47,640 bases of DNA, from NCBI GenBank assembly GCA_945923775.1, contig CAMELR010000023.1:1-47640 (forward strand). Direction: 5' to 3'. The notes below the pieces were generated by a model, which was not told the origin of the DNA, did no database searches, and saw only the letters and a list, made by a program, of their open reading frames with translations. Within the stretch, counting starts at the first letter, position 1, and each line of letters begins with the position of its first letter. The DNA is from an uncultured Clostridia bacterium (lineage in GTDB: Bacteria > Bacillota > Clostridia > Oscillospirales > Ruminococcaceae). Shown piece after piece: positions 42,216 through 47,640 of this stretch. A program made the translations under genes and the position numbers.

Positions 42216-45065
42216 TTATACAGCCTTGTTTATAGCGGCAACAGCCTTGTCAACGGAGGTCTTATAGGAGCTGAACTCAGACTTGAATCCGGACAGGTCA
42301 TTGTAAGCCGCGTCGATGAATACGCCGAGCATACCGTCAAGGTCGGAAGCCGCCTTTGTAAGCGAGGACTTCGCGGAGGAATACTCAGCCGGAGCGCCGG
42401 ACATCATCTCATCGTAGTTGGAAACTACCTGCGCATAGCCGGCAGCCTTCATGATAGCGGAGGTCTTATCGTTGTAGATAACGCTCATTACATCGGACTC
42501 GTACTTGCTGCTCTTGAGGTCAGCGACGGAGTTCTTTACAGTGTTGAACTGAGAAGCCGCGTTGGAAGCCGCAGTAGCCGCATTTGACAGCATATCCGCA
42601 TACTGGCGTGACTTATCGGAGCTGGTCTGGTTTCCGGTCTGGAGGCTCTTGAAGCTGAGACCGCTCTTTGCCGCAGAGTTGAAGCTGCTGAGCTTGGAAT
42701 CCGCAGTGGAAGTATACTTGCTGCCGGAATCGCTGGTGCCGGTCACATAGGTGTAGTAGTCGGTATAGAGGTCGTACAGCTTCTGGAGCGATGAGTACGC
42801 GCTGGAAAGCTCGCTGCTGGAGGGCTTGGCGTTCTTCACCAGGCTGGAGACATTGCTCTTGCCGCTGGAAAGCACGCTGGTCATTCCAGAGGTGAACGTT
42901 GTCTTTGTGAATCCTGCGTCGACCGCATAGCTTGTAGCCTGAGAATAGAGGTGCAGCTTTCCGACCTCTGCGGAAACAGCCTCGAACGCGTCAAGTATCT
43001 TTTCGCGCTGTTTATCCTCGTTGGTAACTGTCGTGGAAGGCTTTGTGGAGACAACCGCCGGTTCCTTGGCAGTGACAGCGGGCTTCGGAGTGGTGGTAAC
43101 AGCCGGACTTGTGGTAATTGCATTCGGTCTGGTTGTAACCGACGTATTAGGTCTGGTGGTTACAGCAGGAGTTGCTGCCGGAGAGGAAGAAGTATCAGCA
43201 GGTCTGCTGTTTTCAGCATCGGGAGCTTCCGCGGTCGCGGGCTTGGCTGCTTCCTCAGTAGCCGCAGGCTCCGGCTGGCTCTCGTTAGTAACGACAGGGT
43301 TGACTTCCTCGGGAACGCTGGATACATCGGATACGTCAGAAACGGCTGGTACATCTGCCTCGGCGTTTTCGTCCGCTTCAACAGGAGTATCAGGCACAGT
43401 GGAAGCCGTGGTAGGAGTTGCAGGCTGGCTCACCAGATCCTCGGACTTGTTGGCGGTGGAAGTCGCAACTATCAGCGCGATAACTCCGACGACAACCACA
43501 GCGGCTCCGATGACCGTCGGTATCGGGAATATGCCGAACAGCTTAGTCGGCTGCTTCTGGCTCTTTGCCGCTGAACCAGAAACGTTCTTCTTGAGCGGCT
43601 TGATGTTCCATTTATTCGGGGAGCCGCAGTTCTTGCATACGGCTTCCTTCTCGTACATATCCTGACCGCAGTTGCGGCAGTAAACCAGCTTGCCGAGATC
43701 AGCTCCGTCATTCTCGGAGCTTTCAGCGGCAGGCGCAGACTCCGGTTCAGAGCGGCGGGGCTGTGTGAATTCTGGTTCAGTGTATGCGGGAGTCTCCGGT
43801 GCGGTGTATGCAGGTGCTTCCGGCTCGGTATATGCGGGTGCTTCCGGTGCAGTGTATGCAGGCGCCTCCGGCTCGGTATATGCGGGCGCTTCCGGCTCGG
43901 TGTACGCGGGCGCTTCCGGCTCAGTGTACGCAGGTGCTTCCGGCTCAGTGTACGCGGGTGCTTCCGGCGCGGTGTACGCGGGAGTATCCGGCGCGGTGTA
44001 CGCAGGAGCTTCCGGTGCGGTGTATGCAGGAGCTTCCGGTGCGGTGTATGCAGGAGCTTCCGGTGCGGTGTACGCGGGTGCTTCCGGCGCGGTGTACGCG
44101 GGAGTATCCGGTGCGGAGTACGCGGGAGCTTCCGGTGCGGTGTATGCAGGAGCTTCCGGTGCGGTGTATGCAGGAGCTTCCGGTGCGGTGTATGCAGGAG
44201 CTTCCGGTGCGGTGCACGCGGGTGCCTCCGGCTCGGTATACGCGGGTGTTTCCGGCTCAGCGACCGCCATGGGAGCGGGTGCGGTTATGTCAATATTGAT
44301 ATCATCGTAATTCTGCTCGAGCTGCATCGGCTCGTCAGGCTCGGTCATTTCACCGCCGTTTATTACCGGCAGACCGCTCTCTGAAAGGAACTGGGTCTCC
44401 GGCATTCCGGCTTCCATGCTGAAATCTTCTACCCGGCGGGAGAAGGTGCCAAGATCCGGCTCCTGCGGAACAGGCTCGGGCTGGGGTTCAGGCTCGGGAG
44501 CAGGCGCACTTATTGCAGGCATATCGCTTGAGGTTGCATTGAGGTTGGCAAACTGCTGGTTAAGCGCTTCGATCTCACTGTTGAGATCTCCGCCGCCTAA
44601 ACCGCCGATACCGCCAAGACCTCCGCCGAGGCCTCCCATATCACCAGAGCCGCTCACATCGTAGCTTATATCTCCGCCCAAACCGTTGTTATTGACGAAA
44701 TTGTCTATTCTGGCGAGGTCGCTGTCGGAAATTCCGCCGAACTCGCCGCCGAGCGGGTCGGTGTTGACCAGCGGAACCCCTGAGGAACCATTCGCATTCA
44801 GCTTCATGCCGCACTTTTCGCAGTGGTCGGTGGACTTCTGCATTCTCATGCCGCAGGTCGGGCAGAAAACAAGGGTCCCCTCCTCGTTGCCGAGGGGCTG
44901 GATACCCGGCATTTCCCCGCTGGGCTGCTCACCGGCGGACTGCTCGTTTGCCTGGGCTTCCTCTTTCTCTTCCTCTTCTTCCACTTCCGGCGGAACAGGC
45001 GTGCCGCACTCCATGCAGAATTGATAGCCGCGGATCAGTTTCTTGCCGCAGTTTTCACAATACAT
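42216..45065 (-). CDS. Large zinc-ribbon membrane protein with 20 tandem octapeptides
   Basis: A 949-residue protein that I do not recognise as a whole. Two N-terminal Cys4 zinc ribbons (CENCGKK...FCMECG, 3-20; CPTCGMRMQKSTDHCEKCG, about 68-86) are followed by an acidic/Gly-rich region. Twenty consecutive eight-residue units (consensus PEAPAYTA or PEAPAYTE) fill about 271-430. A third Cys4 ribbon (CRNCGQDMYEKEAVCKNCG) is near 465 and a membrane span lies near 511-537. After it comes a Thr/Pro/Val-rich stalk, then a helical, Ser-rich C-terminal domain (about 680-949). The topology suggests ribbons inside, C-terminal domain outside. Single gene with its own promoter and terminator. Confidence 0.85.
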   Translation of the reverse strand: MYCENCGKKLIRGYQFCMECGTPVPPEVEEEEEKEEAQANEQSAGEQPSGEMPGIQPLGNEEGTLVFCPTCGMRMQKSTDHCEKCGMKLNANGSSGVPLVNTDPLGGEFGGISDSDLARIDNFVNNNGLGGDISYDVSGSGDMGGLGGGLGGIGGLGGGDLNSEIEALNQQFANLNATSSDMPAISAPAPEPEPQPEPVPQEPDLGTFSRRVEDFSMEAGMPETQFLSESGLPVINGGEMTEPDEPMQLEQNYDDINIDITAPAPMAVAEPETPAYTEPEAPACTAPEAPAYTAPEAPAYTAPEAPAYTAPEAPAYSAPDTPAYTAPEAPAYTAPEAPAYTAPEAPAYTAPEAPAYTAPDTPAYTAPEAPAYTEPEAPAYTEPEAPAYTEPEAPAYTEPEAPAYTAPEAPAYTEPEAPAYTAPETPAYTEPEFTQPRRSEPESAPAAESSENDGADLGKLVYCRNCGQDMYEKEAVCKNCGSPNKWNIKPLKKNVSGSAAKSQKQPTKLFGIFPIPTVIGAAVVVVGVIALIVATSTANKSEDLVSQPATPTTASTVPDTPVEADENAEADVPAVSDVSDVSSVPEEVNPVVTNESQPEPAATEEAAKPATAEAPDAENSRPADTSSSPAATPAVTTRPNTSVTTRPNAITTSPAVTTTPKPAVTAKEPAVVSTKPSTTVTNEDKQREKILDAFEAVSAEVGKLHLYSQATSYAVDAGFTKTTFTSGMTSVLSSGKSNVSSLVKNAKPSSSELSSAYSSLQKLYDLYTDYYTYVTGTSDSGSKYTSTADSKLSSFNSAAKSGLSFKSLQTGNQTSSDKSRQYADMLSNAATAASNAASQFNTVKNSVADLKSSKYESDVMSVIYNDKTSAIMKAAGYAQVVSNYDEMMSGAPAEYSSAKSSLTKAASDLDGMLGVFIDAAYNDLSGFKSEFSSYKTSVDKAVAAINKAV
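43776..44255 (-). repeat. Twenty 24-bp tandem repeats inside the zinc-ribbon gene
   Basis: Exactly 480 bases made of 20 in-frame 24-base units encoding PE(A/T)PAYT(A/E). Unit sequence varies at a few positions only; Asp replaces Glu in two units and Cys replaces Tyr in one. Copy number may differ between strains. Confidence 0.92.
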
Positions 45066-45146
45066 TATGTAATCCTCCCAAATGGATCGTAATACTCTCT
45101 GTAATCAAATCTGACGCAGACTTTGATGATAGAAATATCCAAATTA

Positions 45147-45175
45147 AGTATACTATACTGCCTAAAAAAAGTCAA
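45147..45175 (-). promoter_or_regulatory. Promoter of the large zinc-ribbon gene
   Basis: Minus-strand TTGACT, 17-base spacer, TATACT, about 80 bases before the ATG. Confidence 0.82.
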
Positions 45176-45241
45176 CTTGCAAAACGCAAGATTGTTAAAA
45201 TGAAATAATACGAACCCGGGGTTTTTGTGCATAATCATACC

Positions 45242-45276
45242 AAAAAATAACACCCCGCCGAACATAACCGACAGGG
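45242..45276 (-). terminator. Terminator of the small zinc-ribbon gene
   Basis: Minus-strand CCCTGTCG/CGGCGGGG stem (two G-U pairs in RNA) followed by TGTTATTTTTT. Confidence 0.7.
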
Positions 45277-45302
45277 CATTAAAAGCGTGTTGAAATGTAG
45301 TA

Positions 45303-45842
45303 TCAGAGTATCGTTGAAAAATACAGACCGGCGAAAACTCCGGCTGCCGCCGCCATAACTCCGGCAACGGCGAGACATATCGCGATATGCGCGGCTGTGA
45401 AGTAGCGGCGCTCCTTCTCGGGCTTCTGCGCGGAAACCACCGGGACTTCATTATTAAATGACAGCGGATTTACGGCGCTGTCAGGAACCGCCTGGGCATT
45501 CACAGCGCCGCTGGCAGAGGTCTGTGCGGCTGAGTGCTCCGCGCTGCTCTGAGGGATCACGCCCGGCGTGGGGACGCTGTACGCGGGCTGTTCGGTCGGC
45601 TCGGGCTGTTTTACCTCCCCGGCAGACTGCACAGCCTGGGAATTCTCGGCAGACACAACGGGCGCAGCAGAAACCGTCTGAAGCTCCGGCTGCGGCGCCG
45701 GAGCCTCCACAGGAGCAGAAGCCGCCGGGACCTCCGGAGCGGCGCTCAGGCTCTGCGTAGACACCGAACTGAAACCCGCGCCGCACCATGTGCAGAACAG
45801 GCTGTTATCATCGTTTTTCTTGCCGCATTTTGGACAGAACAT
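45303..45842 (-). CDS. Zinc-ribbon protein with C-terminal membrane anchor
   Basis: A 179-residue protein with an N-terminal Cys4 zinc ribbon (FCPKCGKKNDDNSLFCTWCG, residues 2-21), a Pro/Ala/Gln-rich disordered middle (about 25-140) and one C-terminal hydrophobic span (IAICLAVAGVMAAAAGVFAGLY). This tail-anchored layout leaves the ribbon in the cytoplasm. The ATG at 45842 has AAAGGAAG upstream, so an in-frame start at 45860 is less likely. It lies just upstream of the large zinc-ribbon gene, on the same strand, but each has its own terminator. The function is unknown. Confidence 0.8.
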   Translation of the reverse strand: MFCPKCGKKNDDNSLFCTWCGAGFSSVSTQSLSAAPEVPAASAPVEAPAPQPELQTVSAAPVVSAENSQAVQSAGEVKQPEPTEQPAYSVPTPGVIPQSSAEHSAAQTSASGAVNAQAVPDSAVNPLSFNNEVPVVSAQKPEKERRYFTAAHIAICLAVAGVMAAAAGVFAGLYFSTIL

Positions 45843-45863
45843 ATGTATACTTCCTTTCATGAA

Positions 45864-46676
45864 TCAGTCATTCGTGACCGGCAGACCGCCGCCGTTGCGG
45901 ACGTAATCGAACAGGTACTGCTGCGCGATACCCTCTATGCCGAGGGTGCATTCCGGCAGACCTCCGGGGTAAAACTGTGCCATGAGCCGCTTTACCCACA
46001 CGTCTTTCGGGAAGGCGTCAAGCTTATGGAACGCGAACAGCAGCACACAGTCCGCGACCTTATCGCCTACGCCGACTATGGTCTTGAGCTGCTCCCGCGC
46101 CTCCGCAAGCGGCAGCCTGTCGATTTCCGCGAAATCAACCGCACCGGAGTTCACCTTCTCCACCGCGTCGCATATGTAGCGCGCGCGGAATCCCGCCCGA
46201 AGCGGCGCGAGATCCTCCGGAACTATCCCGGAAAGCTGCTGAGCCGTCGGGAATGCGTATCCCCCGCCAGCCGGAGTTCCGAAGCTCTCGCACAGCCGCC
46301 CGATTATCCCGGAGATACGCGGAATATTGTTATTCTGGCTGATAATAAAGCTGATGAGCGTTTCGAACGGCTCCTGCCGCAGAATGCGTATGCCCGGCGA
46401 GAATTCGCAGGCTTTTTTCAGCGTTTCGTCCGCTGAGAGAGTTTCGATGTACGCGGAATAATCCGTGCCCAAGTCGAAATAGTTTTCCCAGAACGGGATA
46501 TCCTGCTCGGATACGCCGTGCAGGGTGACTTCATCGCCGGACTGCGTTACGGTAAGGCTCCTGCCGCCGGCAATGCCGGAAAACGCGCCGTTTTCGTCCT
46601 CGCTCCAGCGGAAGCACTGACCGCACAGGAACGTCCGGCGGATATCAAAATTTTTATTTTGTATGGTGTAATTCAT
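45864..46676 (-). CDS. ogg: 8-oxoguanine DNA glycosylase/AP lyase
   Basis: A 270-residue HhH-GPD base-excision repair enzyme of the Ogg type. The N-terminal GQCFRW (19-24) is the family mark. The helix-hairpin-helix VGVGDKVADC contains the catalytic Lys206, and the conserved Asp225 is in FPKDVWVKR. It removes oxidised guanine from DNA. No clear ribosome site precedes the ATG at 46676, but a strong promoter lies 36 bases upstream. It is followed 21 bases later by the small zinc-ribbon gene on the same strand, so both may be co-transcribed. Confidence 0.9.
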   Translation of the reverse strand: MNYTIQNKNFDIRRTFLCGQCFRWSEDENGAFSGIAGGRSLTVTQSGDEVTLHGVSEQDIPFWENYFDLGTDYSAYIETLSADETLKKACEFSPGIRILRQEPFETLISFIISQNNNIPRISGIIGRLCESFGTPAGGGYAFPTAQQLSGIVPEDLAPLRAGFRARYICDAVEKVNSGAVDFAEIDRLPLAEAREQLKTIVGVGDKVADCVLLFAFHKLDAFPKDVWVKRLMAQFYPGGLPECTLGIEGIAQQYLFDYVRNGGGLPVTND

Positions 46677-46711
46677 AGAAATTTTCGTAAACCCCTTGAT
46701 TATTTGTCTTA

Positions 46712-46740
46712 ATTATAATACAATAGGAGTATAATTTCAA
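46712..46740 (-). promoter_or_regulatory. Promoter of the ogg gene
   Basis: Minus-strand TTGAAA, 17-base spacer, TATAAT. Confidence 0.85.
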
Positions 46741-46801
46741 GAGTATCCGCTGTATTTTCAGCGACTTTTCACCTTATTCACGCAAAAGGAAAGGACTTAC
46801 A

Positions 46802-47506
46802 ATGAGAGAAAGTATTCTGACGATACCGATAAACGAAGTGTTCGAGCCGCGGGAGGGCTGCCCCATCTGCGCCATGCGTAACACTGTCGAGCAGCATATC
46901 AGCGAGTACATAATGGGCGCCGCGATGATGGAGCCGGACGTCCGCATGGAAACTAACCGGCTAGGGTTCTGCCATACGCACTTCAACAGCCTGCTCAAGC
47001 AGAACAACCGCCTGTCGCTGGGACTTATGCTCAACACCTACCTTGGCACGCTGCGCGGAGAAATATTCGAAAATAAAAGCATTTTCTTCACAAAAGGAGC
47101 AAAGGCAAAAAAGTGCAGTGAAATAGAGAACACCTGCTTCGTATGCAGCAAGGTAGACTGGGGCGTTGAACACATGCTGGAAACGGTATTCACGATGTTC
47201 CGCGAGGACGCGAAGTTCCGCAATCTGTACTCCACGCAGAAATACATCTGCATACCGCACTACAACCTGATAATGTCGCATGTTCCCTCCAAGCTTCCGA
47301 AGGCAGACCAGAAGGAATTCATCGCCGCCACCGACAAGCTGGTGGAAAACTACATAAAGGAGCTCAACAGCGACGTAAACGAGTTCTGCAACAGCTTCGA
47401 CTACCGCAATGCCGGAAAGCTCCACAGCGAGGACATGGAGCACGTCAGAAGCTCCATCGAGCGCGCAATAGAGTTCATAACCTCAAGAAAACCAGACGTT
47501 AAATAA
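46802..47506 (+). CDS. DUF6062-type Cys/His protein
   Basis: A 234-residue soluble protein, probably of the DUF6062 family, function unknown. It has two copies of the same ligand pattern: CPIC (Cys20, Cys23) with FCHTH (Cys57, His60), and CFVC (Cys112, Cys115) with CIPH (Cys150, His153). The CxxC-to-CxxH spacing is nearly the same (34 and 35 residues), so an ancient internal duplication with two metal sites is likely. The rest is helical, with a charged C-terminal half. AAAGGAAAGGAC precedes the ATG. It is divergent from ogg. Confidence 0.72.
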   Translation: MRESILTIPINEVFEPREGCPICAMRNTVEQHISEYIMGAAMMEPDVRMETNRLGFCHTHFNSLLKQNNRLSLGLMLNTYLGTLRGEIFENKSIFFTKGAKAKKCSEIENTCFVCSKVDWGVEHMLETVFTMFREDAKFRNLYSTQKYICIPHYNLIMSHVPSKLPKADQKEFIAATDKLVENYIKELNSDVNEFCNSFDYRNAGKLHSEDMEHVRSSIERAIEFITSRKPDVK

Positions 47507-47608
47507 AATTCGGAATTATTGAGCCGCTGTCGCGGCGGTTATCGAATCGTATCAAAATTTTAAATCTGCCGCGAAGCGGCACCGAAATTCCGAATTCATA
47601 ATTTTGAT
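47507..47608. repeat. Nested palindromic intergenic element
   Basis: AATTCGGAATT at 47507-47517 is inverted as AATTCCGAATT at 47586-47596; ATCAAAATT at 47551 is inverted as AATTTTGAT at 47600. Inside are CCGC/GCGG and GCCGC-GAA-GCGGC hairpins. It begins right after the stop codon of the last gene. Part of it resembles 42112-42148. Confidence 0.65.
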
Positions 47609-47640
47609 TTGTCAATACAAGTGCAACAGTTATTTCAAAA

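Noticed and set aside
43776..44255. Regular repeats that could suggest a CRISPR array
   Set aside because: The 24-base units are contiguous without spacers and remain in frame within a large coding region.
43690..44310. Open frame of 206 codons on the plus strand rich in Val-Tyr-Ala-Gly-Ala-Ser-Gly
   Set aside because: It is the antisense shadow of the 24-base repeats in the zinc-ribbon gene; it has no ribosome site and the minus-strand gene has clear domains.
47587..47615. A TTGACA on the minus strand near the right end as a promoter
   Set aside because: No -10 box occurs at 16-18 bases; the sequence at 17 is CGGAAT.

Overview
The window is a 47.6 kb piece of chromosome from a Gram-positive, probably anaerobic Firmicute, most likely Oscillospiraceae/Ruminococcaceae. 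Grounds: GC-rich genes with AT-rich sigma-A promoters, strong AGGAGG-type ribosome sites, several Cys-lipoproteins with Ser-rich linkers, HPr with both His15 and Ser46, PadR/DUF1700/DUF4097 and ECF/FMN-riboswitch modules, and the gene sets purB-recJ-rel and uvrC-rsmD-coaD. No rRNA, tRNA, IS or CRISPR was seen. The lineage is an inference.

Layout. 60-4155 (-): fructose PTS operon fruR-fruK-fruA-ptsH, with a clear promoter and a four-unit, 10-bp-phased candidate operator. 4377-6426 (-): MATE transporter fused to a cytidylate-kinase-like domain, under a perfect consensus promoter. 6495-10024 (-): sugar ABC importer (binding lipoprotein and two permeases, no ATPase). 10285-11620 (-): CPA2 cation/proton antiporter. 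11714-12181 (+): EIIA-Glc-like protein lacking the catalytic histidines. 12227-13499 (-): BMP-type binding lipoprotein, divergent from 13642-17599 (+): two tandem parvulin-like lipoproteins (the second lacking both family histidines) and a PLP decarboxylase. 17601-18839 (-): PH-domain membrane protein. 18866-20756 (+): glmU and a nicotinamidase-like hydrolase, followed by a cluster of hairpins.

21039-30393 (-): a long unidirectional group purB-recJ-rel-MBL hydrolase-pncB-unknown, covering purine synthesis, DNA repair, stringent response and NAD salvage. 30561-34224 (+): PadR regulator, HAAS/DUF1700 protein and two DUF4097 proteins, an envelope-type regulatory module with duplicated promoter repeats. 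34238-35718 (-): FMN riboswitch, riboflavin ECF protein and DUF5662 gene. 35733-36395 (-): DUF2461. 36480-37993 (+): an isolated, apparently intact phage terminase large subunit with a small partner and no other phage genes. 38063-41625 (-): uvrC-rsmD-coaD-coiled-coil gene. 41752-42069 (+): small membrane-anchored protein. 42216-45842 (-): two zinc-ribbon membrane proteins, one with 20 tandem eight-residue repeats. 45864-46740 (-): 8-oxoguanine glycosylase. 46802-47506 (+): Cys/His-rich DUF6062-type protein, followed by a nested palindromic element at the right end.

Most genes are ordinary chromosomal housekeeping genes. The points most worth following are the orphan terminase pair, the two enzyme-fold proteins that have lost catalytic residues (EIIA-like and parvulin-like), the MATE-kinase fusion, the zinc-ribbon repeat protein, the duplicated CxxC/CxxH architecture of the last gene, and the phased repeats at the fruR and padR promoters. 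All family names come from reading the translated sequence without database searches.
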